In this document: positions 9,089 through 16,563 of the stretch, one piece after another
Layout: each line of letters begins with the position of its first letter
Position numbering within the stretch: position 1 is the first letter of the stretch
Assembly (NCBI RefSeq): GCF_001428895.1
Contig: NZ_LMJA01000008.1
Location: forward strand, 43,349 to 107,348
Direction: 5' to 3'
Source: Mycobacterium sp. Root265
GTDB lineage: Bacteria > Actinomycetota > Actinomycetes > Mycobacteriales > Mycobacteriaceae
Length of the DNA: 64,000 nt
Translations under genes and position numbers: made by a program
The notes under the pieces: model-generated
What the model saw: the letters and a program-made list of their open reading frames with translations, nothing else
What the model was told of the DNA's origin: nothing
The model's database searches: none

Positions 9089-9379
9089 ATGTTCGCTGAT
9101 ACCGCGGCCATCGGAGCCGCCGGCGTTGAGCTGACCCGGACAGCCGCCGAGTTCGCCGCCATTGCCGCGGCCCTGCCCGCCGCCGCCGGGCCGTGCGCCG
9201 AAGCACTGGGGCCGGTCGGGTCGGACTTCGTGTCCGCGCTCGCGTCCGCTCTGCACGACGCCGCACATCGGGTCACCAGCCTGGGCGCGGACCTGGCCCG
9301 GGCCGCAGACACCGCCGCGCGGACCGCCGGGACCTACGTGGACGCCGAACGCCGGTCGATCGCCACTCTCGGCGGTTGA
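9089..9379 (+). CDS. Small alanine-rich helical protein, type VII secretion target-like (EspC/DUF2580 type)
   Basis: 96 residues, alanine-rich and predicted all-helical, with no signal peptide: MFADTAAIGAAGVELTRTAA at the start and LGADLARAADTAARTAGTYVDAERRS at the end. The size, helical hairpin layout and Y-x-x-x-E-like YVDAE near the C-terminus resemble EspC/WXG100-like ESX substrates, where YxxxD/E is the secretion signal; here the spacing is Y-V-D-A-E. Two bases separate its stop from the next gene, an NlpC/P60 hydrolase that also begins with a helical domain, so the pair may be co-secreted partners. Assignment rests on composition and context, not on a sure motif. Confidence 0.62.
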   Translation: MFADTAAIGAAGVELTRTAAEFAAIAAALPAAAGPCAEALGPVGSDFVSALASALHDAAHRVTSLGADLARAADTAARTAGTYVDAERRSIATLGG

Positions 9380-9381
9380 CG

Positions 9382-10467
9382 ATGCCCGGCGCCGTCACTG
9401 CCGCGCTCAGCGCGCCGCTGCACCAGCTACTCACGCTCCTCGGCACCGGGCAGACGGCGCAGCCGGCGGCGGCGCTGGATGGCGCGCAGCGGCGGCTCGG
9501 CGATGCCGCCGCCGCCGTCACCCGCACTGCCGACGAGCTGCTGGGGTCATGGGCCGGGGCCGGGGCGACCTCGGCGGCCGACCGGCTGGAGCGGTCGGTG
9601 GCGGACATCCGCCTGCTCGCCGGAAGCATCGCCGCACTGGGCGAGAAGATCGGCGCCGCCGCCGAAGCGGTCACCCGGGTGCGCGCCGAACTGGAGCGTC
9701 TCATCGCCGACTTCGAGGCCCGCGCCGCGGCACTGGAGGCGCAGCTGGACACCCCGGGCGCCGCCGAGGAACTCGCCGATGAGGCACGTCGAGCCCGGTC
9801 ATCGGCCGAGCAGATGGTCGATCACCTGCGCGCCGAACTCACCGGCGGCGCACAGCGCGTCACCGCGTCGCCGCCGTCGCCCGCTGCCACCAGTCCGGCC
9901 GGCTTCTCGCCGGCACTGCCCAGCGCGGGCGACGGCGGGTTCGCGCCATCGGGAGGCTCGGGCCTGTCATCCGGTCCGGGTGCGGGGTTGTCGTCGGGGT
10001 TCGGGTCCGGGCCTGCCGAGGCGATGCTCGCCGCACGCCACGGCGATGTGCCCGAGGCCGCACAGTTCGGCGCCGGCGAGACGGTCACGTTGCCCGACGG
10101 CAGCACCGTCATGGCGCCCAACGCGGTGGCCGCCGGTGCCGTGCGGCACGCGCTCACCCAGCTCGGCGTCCCGTACCAATGGGGCGGGACGACGGCCGGT
10201 GTCGGCCTGGACTGCAGCGGGCTGACCCAGTGGGCCTACCAGGAGGCCGGGCTGAACATTCCCCGGCTGGCGCAGGAGCAGGACATCGGGGCCGCCGTCG
10301 GCGCCGGCTCCCTGCGTCCCGGCGACCTGGCGGTGTGGGACGGCCACGTCGCGATGATCGTCGGAAACGGCACCATGATCGAGGCGGGAGATCCGGTGAA
10401 GTTGTCCCCGATCAGAACGACCAACGCCGGACAGGGCTTTCAAGGGTTCTGGCGCCCGACCGCGTGA
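9382..10467 (+). CDS. NlpC/P60 peptidoglycan endopeptidase with N-terminal T7SS-like helical domain
   Basis: 361 residues. Residues 1-150 are helical and alanine-rich (coiled-coil-like VRAELERLIADFEARAAALEA), with no classical signal peptide. Residues about 160-215 form a low-complexity Ser/Gly/Pro linker, and the last 115 residues are an NlpC/P60 domain with catalytic Cys in GLDCSGLTQWAY, His in WDGHVAMIVGNG and a polar third residue around MIEAGD. The domain cleaves D-Glu-meso-DAP bonds in muropeptides in RipA/RipC-type enzymes. The helical N-domain plus the preceding small helical gene suggest export by an ESX system, which is inference. Confidence 0.82.
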   Translation: MPGAVTAALSAPLHQLLTLLGTGQTAQPAAALDGAQRRLGDAAAAVTRTADELLGSWAGAGATSAADRLERSVADIRLLAGSIAALGEKIGAAAEAVTRVRAELERLIADFEARAAALEAQLDTPGAAEELADEARRARSSAEQMVDHLRAELTGGAQRVTASPPSPAATSPAGFSPALPSAGDGGFAPSGGSGLSSGPGAGLSSGFGSGPAEAMLAARHGDVPEAAQFGAGETVTLPDGSTVMAPNAVAAGAVRHALTQLGVPYQWGGTTAGVGLDCSGLTQWAYQEAGLNIPRLAQEQDIGAAVGAGSLRPGDLAVWDGHVAMIVGNGTMIEAGDPVKLSPIRTTNAGQGFQGFWRPTA

Positions 10468-10520
10468 GTACCCCTGCGATTGTCCAGAACTCAGGTACCG
10501 GGATACGCAGACGTGACGTG

Positions 10521-11207
10521 ATGAAGGACCACACACTGATCCGCATGATGCCCACGGGCCTGCCGGACACTCTGCACGGGCAGCTGTACCTGCTGTGCAT
10601 AGACCGCCGGCGCGGGCGGTTGGATCACACCGGTCCACGACTGCTGGGCATGGCGTTGCGCGCGGCCATGCTGACCGACCTCTACCTGAACGGCCACATC
10701 CACGATGTGCAGGGCATGCCGAACGAATGCGGCGGCAGCACACGCCCGCACGACCCGGTGCTGAACGCGATGATCGACGAGCTCGTCCGCCGCAGGTATT
10801 CGAGTTGGGCCAGAGCGATATCGCCGAAACCCGATCAGGCGATCCGCACGGTCCGGCTCCAGCTGGAAGCCGAGGGCTGGATCATTCCGCGGCGCACAAT
10901 TCCGGGATTCACCGCGTCCCGGGTGAGCCTGCACGACGACGCCCTCGTCGAATCCCTTGCCGAGCGCGTCACGCGTGCGGTGCGCAATGCCATCGCTGGG
11001 CTGCCCGCGGATCCCCCGCCGCTGGCAGTCGGCCTGCTGGGCGTGGTGGGCCAGCTGCCGACGGTGTTCAGCTTCGAAGAGGCGTCCCATTGTCGCGATC
11101 GCCTCCGTGACCTGATCGACGCGACCATCGAACCGATCCTGGGTCTGCACGAGGCCGTTCTGTGGCAGCTGAGGAATGCCCGAAACGAGATCGGATACAT
11201 CTCCTGA
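10521..11207 (+). CDS. GPP34/GOLPH3-family protein
   Basis: 228 residues from ATG 10521. The sequence MPTGLPDTLHGQLYLLCID followed by RGRLDHTGPRLLGMALRAAMLTDL matches the start of the GPP34 (Golgi phosphoprotein 3-like) family found widely in actinobacteria, with predominantly alpha-helical structure and the C-terminal LGVVGQLPTVFSFEEA segment. In eukaryotes the family binds phosphatidylinositol-4-phosphate; the bacterial role is unknown. It follows the NlpC gene by 53 bp on the same strand and precedes the Rv3311-like gene. Family assignment is good, function uncertain. Confidence 0.75.
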   Translation: MKDHTLIRMMPTGLPDTLHGQLYLLCIDRRRGRLDHTGPRLLGMALRAAMLTDLYLNGHIHDVQGMPNECGGSTRPHDPVLNAMIDELVRRRYSSWARAISPKPDQAIRTVRLQLEAEGWIIPRRTIPGFTASRVSLHDDALVESLAERVTRAVRNAIAGLPADPPPLAVGLLGVVGQLPTVFSFEEASHCRDRLRDLIDATIEPILGLHEAVLWQLRNARNEIGYIS

Positions 11208-11253
11208 GGGTGTGGCACCGGGTCGCTCAGCAGGCATCGTTACGCTGTGCGCC

Positions 11254-12525
11254 ATGGCGGCTGACATCGTCCCGGTCCGGATCGGGCTGACCAACGGCGA
11301 CCTCTACACACTGTGGGCACCGCGCTGGCGCGACGCCGGCGACGAATGGGAGGCGTTCCTCGGCAAGGACGAGGACATCTTCGCGTTCGAATCGGTCGCC
11401 GACCTGGCGGCGTTCGTGCGCACCGACAGCGACAACGATCTGACCGATCACCCCGCCTGGGAGAAGCTCACCCAGGCCAATGCGCATCGGTTCGATCCCG
11501 CCGAGGACCAGCAGCACGACCTGATCGCGGTGCCGGAGCTCGTCGCCGAGAAGCCCACCGAGGAGTCCATCAAGACGCTGCGCGGCACCTTGGGCTTCGT
11601 CTCGGCGATCGGCTCGGTGTGCGACCTGCCCACCGTCACCAAGATGTTCAACGGCAACCCCGTGCTGGGCACCATCGGCGGCGGCCTCGACGCGTTCAGC
11701 GGCCGCGCCGGACGCAAGCGGTGGGCCGAGATCGAGGCGGTGATCGGCCGCGCCTGGGACGGTGTCGTCGACGCGATCGACGCCTTGGTGAAGACCCCGG
11801 ACGTGCCCTCGGCGGAGTCGGCGAAGGCCGAAGCCGAGCTGGCCGAGCCCGCCCCCGAGATCGACGACATCATCGTCGACGACGAGGACGACGACGAGGT
11901 GGTCATCGAGGGCGTGGTGGACACCGAGGAGGAAAGCGACGCGCTGGAGGCCGAGGCCGAACGCCAGGTCCTCGGCAGCGACAAGGACTTCTGGACCCAG
12001 GTCGGTATCGACCCGATCCGGATCATGACCAGCAGCGGCACCCTGTACACGCTGCGCTGCTACTTCGGCGATGAACCGCGCTTCCTGGGCCGCAACGGCC
12101 GCATCAGCGTGTTCAGCTCCGAGCGCACCCTGGCCCGCTATCTGGCCGACGAACACGAGAGCGACCTGTCCGGTTTCAGCTCCTACGAGATCATCCGCAC
12201 CGCGGCGACCGACGGTTCGTTGCGCGTCGAGGTGACCGACGAGAACATCTACGTGCTGTCCGGTCTGGCCGACGATATCGCCGACGGCCCCGAGGCCGTC
12301 GACCGTGATCAGCTGGACCTGGCGCTGGAATTCCTCAGGGATGTCGGCGATTACGCCGAAGACCCGAGCGTGTCGAAGGCGCTGGAGTCCAGCCAGCCGC
12401 TGGGCGGCTTCGTCGACCACGTGCTCGACCCCAAGAAGCCCAAGCCCAAGGGTTCCACGGCCGAGGCCGTCGACCAGTGGGAAGAGCTGGAGCGCTTCGT
12501 CGAATCCCGGCTGCGCGCCGAGTGA
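11254..12525 (+). CDS. Conserved acidic mycobacterial protein, Rv3311-like
   Basis: 423 residues from ATG 11254. No signal peptide or membrane segment. The protein has two related halves, each beginning with a beta-rich segment of the form V/IRIGLTNGDLYTLWAPRW and IRIMTSSGTLYTLRCYFGD, joined by a strongly acidic linker around residues 200-235 (DDIIVDDEDDDEVVIEG). Length and position, just before add, match M. tuberculosis Rv3311 as I recall it. I see no catalytic motif. The internal duplication and acidic linker suggest a soluble scaffold or regulator; this is not established. Confidence 0.8.
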   Translation: MAADIVPVRIGLTNGDLYTLWAPRWRDAGDEWEAFLGKDEDIFAFESVADLAAFVRTDSDNDLTDHPAWEKLTQANAHRFDPAEDQQHDLIAVPELVAEKPTEESIKTLRGTLGFVSAIGSVCDLPTVTKMFNGNPVLGTIGGGLDAFSGRAGRKRWAEIEAVIGRAWDGVVDAIDALVKTPDVPSAESAKAEAELAEPAPEIDDIIVDDEDDDEVVIEGVVDTEEESDALEAEAERQVLGSDKDFWTQVGIDPIRIMTSSGTLYTLRCYFGDEPRFLGRNGRISVFSSERTLARYLADEHESDLSGFSSYEIIRTAATDGSLRVEVTDENIYVLSGLADDIADGPEAVDRDQLDLALEFLRDVGDYAEDPSVSKALESSQPLGGFVDHVLDPKKPKPKGSTAEAVDQWEELERFVESRLRAE

Positions 12526-12528
12526 CGT

Positions 12529-12567
12529 GTGGAGCGCCGGCCGTGACCATTACGGCCGCCGCTCCAC
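12529..12567. terminator. Hairpin between convergent genes (TGTGGAG family, diverged member)
   Basis: GTGGAGCG and CGCTCCAC arms enclose GGCCGT/ACGGCC with a 7-nt loop and one mismatched pair, all in the 57-bp gap between the Rv3311-like gene and add. There is no U-tract. The outer arm and the right flank AATCGC resemble the hairpins at 25356 and 48873. Likely bidirectional terminator. Confidence 0.65.
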
Positions 12568-12582
12568 GAATCGCCGCCGGGC

Positions 12583-13671
12583 TCAGCCGATCAGCACCGC
12601 ATACCGCGGTTTGATCACCCCGTCGATGAGCGCCAGCCGCTCGTCGAAATGCAGGAACGACGACTTCATCGCGTTGATGGTGAACCGCAGCAGGTCGCTC
12701 CAGCCGTAATCGAAGGCCTCCACCAGGCGCAGCATCTCCTGGCTCATGGTGGTGTCGCTCATCAACCGGTTGTCGGTGTTCACCGTGACCCGGAACCGGG
12801 CCCGCGCCAGCAGATCGAACGGATGCTCGGCGATGCTGTCGACCGCGCCGGTCTGCACATTCGAACTCGGGCACAGCTCCAGCGGAATGCGCTTGTCCCG
12901 CAACAGTGCCGCCAGCCGGCCCAGCTCGAAACTGCCGTCCTCGGCCACCGAGATGTCATCGGCGATACGCACACCGTGGCCCAGCCGATCCGCCCCGCAG
13001 AACGCAATGGCCTCGTGGATGGACGGTAACCCGAACGCCTCGCCCGCGTGAATGGTGAAGCGCGCGTTGTTGCCTCGCATGTACTCGAACGCGTCGAGGT
13101 GCCGGCTCGGCGGGTATCCGGCTTCGGCTCCGGCGATGTCGAAGCCGACCACCCCGCGATCCCGGAACCGCACCGCCAGCTCGGCGATCTCCCGGGACCG
13201 GGCGGCGTGCCGCATCGCGGTCACCAGGCAGCGGACCACGATGGCGCGGCCTGCGCCGGCCGCCGCCTTCTCCCCCGCCGCGAAACCGTCCAGCACCGCA
13301 TCGACGACCGCGTCCAACGACAGCCCACCGTCGATGTGCAGTTCCGGGGCGAACCGGATCTCGGCGTACACGACGTTGTCGGCGGCCAGGTCCTCCACGC
13401 ATTCGAACGCCACCCGGTGCAGCGCGTCGGGGGTCTGCATCACCCCGACGGTGTGGGCGAACGGTTCGAGATAGCGGACCAGCGAGCCGCTGTGCGCGGC
13501 GGTGCGGAAGAAGGTCGCCAGCCCGTCGACGTCGCCGGCGGGCAGGTCGTCATAGCCGACCTGTTCGGCCAACTCCAGGACGGTGGCCGGCCGCAGGCCG
13601 CCGTCGAGGTGGTCGTGCAGCAGCGCCTTGGGGGCTTGTTGGATGAGGTCCAGCGTCAACGGCGTACTCAT
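12583..13671 (-). CDS. add: Adenosine deaminase
   Basis: 362 residues. The zinc/substrate motifs of the adenosine deaminase family are present: [12 protein letters not shown] (residues about 17-28), [17 protein letters not shown] with the catalytic Glu (about 205-221), DRLGHGVRI, and [15 protein letters not shown] with the metal-binding Asp. It deaminates adenosine or deoxyadenosine to inosine, feeding DeoD. The ATG at 13671 gives [15 protein letters not shown], matching family length. It lies 67 bp downstream of deoA on the same strand and probably belongs to the cdd-deoA-add transcription unit. Confidence 0.95.
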   Translation of the reverse strand: MSTPLTLDLIQQAPKALLHDHLDGGLRPATVLELAEQVGYDDLPAGDVDGLATFFRTAAHSGSLVRYLEPFAHTVGVMQTPDALHRVAFECVEDLAADNVVYAEIRFAPELHIDGGLSLDAVVDAVLDGFAAGEKAAAGAGRAIVVRCLVTAMRHAARSREIAELAVRFRDRGVVGFDIAGAEAGYPPSRHLDAFEYMRGNNARFTIHAGEAFGLPSIHEAIAFCGADRLGHGVRIADDISVAEDGSFELGRLAALLRDKRIPLELCPSSNVQTGAVDSIAEHPFDLLARARFRVTVNTDNRLMSDTTMSQEMLRLVEAFDYGWSDLLRFTINAMKSSFLHFDERLALIDGVIKPRYAVLIG

Positions 13672-13738
13672 CTATCCATCTTGCTCGCGGCGGCGCCATT
13701 CGGCAGGCCAGTTCACCCAACCGTCGCCGACCCGACCG

Positions 13739-15013
13739 CTAACCGATGCGGTCGATGATCAACGGGCCGAGTACCGGCGCCGCCGCCCCGACCGTCCACC
13801 CGCCGTCGAGTTCGGCGAGTGCGGGGGCCAGCCGCTCGGGGGTGTCGGTGTGCAACGTGAACAGGGTGTCCCCGGCGGCCACGGGTTCACCGGGGCGACG
13901 GTGGATCTGCACGCCGGCGCCGAATTGCACGGGGTGTCCCGGCGCGGCCCGGCCGGCCCCGAGGCGCCAGGCCGCCATGGCGACGGCCATCGCATCGATA
14001 TCGCCCATCACGCCACCGGCGGCGGCCACCACGGTCTCCGCGTGCGCGCCGACGGGCAGTGGCGCGGACAGATCGCCGCCCTGCGCGGCGACCAGCGCGC
14101 GGAACCGGTCCATTGCGGTGCCGTCCCGCAGCGTCTGTGCCGGGTCCACCCCGTCGAGGCCCGCCGCGTCCAGCATCTCGGTGGCGAGCGCCAGCGTCAG
14201 CTCCACGACGTCATCCGGGCCGCCACCGGCCAGCACCTCCAGGGACTCCGCGACCTCCACGGCGTTGCCGACGGCACGGCCCAGCGGCCGGTTCATGTCG
14301 GTGAGCAACGCTCGCGTCGGTACCCCGGAGTCGTTGCCGAGCGCCACCATGGTCGCGGCCAGCTCCCGTGACTCGGCCTCGGTCTTCAGGAACGCACCCT
14401 TACCGACCTTCACGTCGAGCACCAGAGACTGCGCACCCTCGGCCAGCTTCTTGCTCATCACCGAACTCGCAATCAGCGGCAGCGATTCGGTGGTCGCGGT
14501 GACATCGCGCAGCGCATAGATCTTGCGGTCGGCGGGCGCCAGGTCCCCGGCGGCGAAGATGGCGGCACCGATCTCGGACAGTTGTTGCCGGATGCGGTTT
14601 TTGGACAGTTCGGCGGTGAATCCGGGGATCGCCTCCAGCTTGTCGAGCGTGCCGCCGGTGTGGCCGAGGCCGCGACCGGCGGCTTGGGGAACCGCAGCGC
14701 CACAAGCCAGTACCACCGGTACCAGTGGGATCGTGATCTTGTCTCCGACACCGCCGGTGGAGTGCTTGTCCACCAACGGGCGCCCCAGGTCGCCGAAGTC
14801 GAACCGCTCCCCCGAGGCGATCATGGCCGTCGTCCAGCGGGTGATCTCCGCACCGGTCATACCGCGCAGGAAGATCGCCATCAGCAGGGCCGACATCTGC
14901 TCATCGGCGACGCGGCCGTCGGTGTAGGCGGCGATCACCCAGTCGATGGCGGCATCGGAGAGCACACCGCCATCGCGTTTGGTCCTGATCACCGAGGGCG
15001 CATCGAAGCTCAT
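13739..15013 (-). CDS. deoA: Thymidine phosphorylase
   Basis: 424 residues of the nucleoside phosphorylase-II family. The phosphate/substrate-binding stretch KHSTGGVGDKITIPLVP followed by GRGLGHTGGTLDKLEAIPG (residues about 80-125) is diagnostic, as is the glycine-rich C-terminal domain ending in HRRPGEPVAAGDTLFTLHTD. The enzyme converts thymidine and phosphate to thymine and deoxyribose-1-phosphate. The start overlaps the stop of cdd (15010-15013), so the two are translationally coupled, consistent with a pyrimidine nucleoside salvage operon. Confidence 0.95.
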   Translation of the reverse strand: MSFDAPSVIRTKRDGGVLSDAAIDWVIAAYTDGRVADEQMSALLMAIFLRGMTGAEITRWTTAMIASGERFDFGDLGRPLVDKHSTGGVGDKITIPLVPVVLACGAAVPQAAGRGLGHTGGTLDKLEAIPGFTAELSKNRIRQQLSEIGAAIFAAGDLAPADRKIYALRDVTATTESLPLIASSVMSKKLAEGAQSLVLDVKVGKGAFLKTEAESRELAATMVALGNDSGVPTRALLTDMNRPLGRAVGNAVEVAESLEVLAGGGPDDVVELTLALATEMLDAAGLDGVDPAQTLRDGTAMDRFRALVAAQGGDLSAPLPVGAHAETVVAAAGGVMGDIDAMAVAMAAWRLGAGRAAPGHPVQFGAGVQIHRRPGEPVAAGDTLFTLHTDTPERLAPALAELDGGWTVGAAAPVLGPLIIDRIG

Positions 15014-15417
15014 GACGCCGGCCCCCGCCCCAGATCAGCCGGTCCGAAGGCGTCGGGCAGCAGGTCGGCGAGGGTGCGGGGTCCGTCTGGATGATCGATC
15101 AACAGCGCGGGTCCGCCGTGCTCCAGCAGCACCTGCCGGCACCGCCCACAGGGCATCAGGGGGGCGCCGTCGGCGGCCACACAACTGAGCGCCACCAGCC
15201 GCCCGCCACCGCTGGAATGCAGGGCGCAGACCACAGCGCACTCGGCACAGAGACCTAGGCCATATGAGACATTCTCCACATTGCATCCGAGGATGATTCG
15301 GCCATCGTCGACAATCGCAGCGGCACCGACCGGGAAGCCCGAATACGGCGCATAAGCCTGCCTTGTGACACTGATTGCGCTGTCCCGCAACGACTTCCAA
15401 TCAATTTCAACTACCAT
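15010..15417 (-). CDS. cdd: Cytidine deaminase
   Basis: About 135 residues from ATG 15417 (MVVEIDWKSLRD), the start chosen by comparison with the remembered M. tuberculosis protein; in-frame starts at 15438 and 15462 exist, and no start has a clear ribosome-binding site. Zinc ligands and catalytic Glu are in CNVENVSYGLGLCAECAVV (CAE motif) and PCGRCRQVLLE. It deaminates cytidine and deoxycytidine to uridine forms for DeoA and Upp. First gene of cdd-deoA(-add), divergent from sdhC. Confidence 0.93.
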   Translation of the reverse strand: MVVEIDWKSLRDSAISVTRQAYAPYSGFPVGAAAIVDDGRIILGCNVENVSYGLGLCAECAVVCALHSSGGGRLVALSCVAADGAPLMPCGRCRQVLLEHGGPALLIDHPDGPRTLADLLPDAFGPADLGRGPAS

Positions 15418-15630
15418 TGGGGCCCCGTTCACCGCCATCTGAATGCATTCCGAAAACCCCACTCCCGAAGCGGGGAACCAACATAGGGGACCCTAACTTT
15501 GTGGTAGGGGGCCCGCTTTCACCACAACGCTAGTTCTTCAAGCACCCGTTTTGGGATTAGAGTCGCCCCCGAGGTTTGGGGACGGATTCAGCCTTGTCCC
15601 CGCCGTCCACCGAAGGCGTTGGAGGACTCG

Positions 15631-16059
15631 ATGAGCACAGCCACGGCCGCGGATTCCGCGATACCGGCACCGCGATCAAAGCCTGCGCGTCGCCGCAGTT
15701 TGTACCGCGGCGACCCAGGCATGTGGTCCTGGGTATTGCACCGGATCACCGGTGCGACGATCTTTTTCTTTCTCTTGGTGCACGTGCTCGACACGGCACT
15801 GGTCCGGGTGAGTCCCGAGGCCTACAACTCGATCATCGAGACGTACAAGACCCCGATCATCGGTCTGATGGAGGTCGGCCTGGTCGCCGCGGTGCTGTAT
15901 CACGCACTCAACGGCATCCGGGTCATCCTGATCGACTTCTGGCAGAAGGGTCCCAAGTATCAGCGCAAGATGCTGTGGGTCATCGCCGGCGTCTGGCTGG
16001 CCGTCATGATCCCCTCACTAGGAGTGATCGGCATGCACATGGCGGAGCGTTTCCTGTGA
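15631..16059 (+). CDS. sdhC: Succinate dehydrogenase cytochrome b556 subunit
   Basis: 142 residues from ATG 15631, preceded by GGAGG with good spacing (an in-frame start at 15619 would overlap this site). Three membrane helices are visible: HRITGATIFFFLLVHVLDTAL, GLMEVGLVAAVLYHALNGIRVILI and MLWVIAGVWLAVMIPSLGVIG, with histidines in the first two suited to haem ligation. It anchors the SdhAB catalytic pair in the membrane. The 213-bp divergent gap with cdd contains a TTAGAGT box near 15557 and a GGGGAC/GTCCCC inverted repeat at 15578-15601 in the likely leader. First gene of sdhCDAB. Confidence 0.93.
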   Translation: MSTATAADSAIPAPRSKPARRRSLYRGDPGMWSWVLHRITGATIFFFLLVHVLDTALVRVSPEAYNSIIETYKTPIIGLMEVGLVAAVLYHALNGIRVILIDFWQKGPKYQRKMLWVIAGVWLAVMIPSLGVIGMHMAERFL

Positions 16060-16523
16060 CCGAGGCCTGGACTCCGCACCACAAGGAGGGGCGCATCGCC
16101 CCGGTGCAGGAGAAGGAACACGACCGCCCGGCGAGCCTGGATCACCCCCGGGCCCCCCGCAAGCCGCGCGGCATCCCGTACTTCGAGAAATACGCGTGGC
16201 TGTTCATGCGGTTCTCCGGTGTCGCGCTGGTCTTCCTGGCGCTCGGCCACCTCTTCATCATGCTGATGTGGGAAGACGGCGTGTACCGCATCGACTTCAA
16301 CTATGTGGCCGAGCGGTGGGCCTCACCGTTCTGGCAGATCTGGGACATGGCGCTGCTGTGGTTGGCGATGCTGCACGGCGCCAACGGCATGCGCACGATC
16401 ATCGGCGACTACGCCCGCAAGAACACCACCAAGTTCTGGCTGAACTCGCTGTTGCTGCTGGCGACCGGGTTCACCCTCGTGCTGGGCAGCTACGTGCTGG
16501 TCTCGTTCGACGCGAACATCTGA
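16056..16523 (+). CDS. sdhD: Succinate dehydrogenase membrane anchor subunit
   Basis: 155 residues from a GTG that overlaps the sdhC stop (GTGA, 16056-16059), so translation is coupled. A hydrophilic N-terminus of about 45 residues is followed by three membrane helices (FMRFSGVALVFLALGHLFIML, IWDMALLWLAMLHGANGMRTI and LLLLATGFTLVLGSYVLVSF). The GHLFIMLMW and LHGANGMR histidines are in positions typical for haem/quinone-site residues. Forms the membrane domain with SdhC. Confidence 0.92.
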   Translation: MTEAWTPHHKEGRIAPVQEKEHDRPASLDHPRAPRKPRGIPYFEKYAWLFMRFSGVALVFLALGHLFIMLMWEDGVYRIDFNYVAERWASPFWQIWDMALLWLAMLHGANGMRTIIGDYARKNTTKFWLNSLLLLATGFTLVLGSYVLVSFDANI

Positions 16524-16563
16524 TGCGGGCGAGCGAAGCGACGGGAAAGAGTAAGGACGCAGC

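Noticed and set aside
15578-15601. GGGGAC/GTCCCC inverted repeat in the sdhC leader as a riboswitch
   Set aside because: Only six-base arms and no match to a riboswitch class known to me; kept as a low-interest leader feature only.
16524-16563. GCGAGCGAAGCGACGG-like sequence before sdhA as a possible repeat element
   Set aside because: Short and resembling many GC-rich mycobacterial spacers; no second exact copy noticed in the window.
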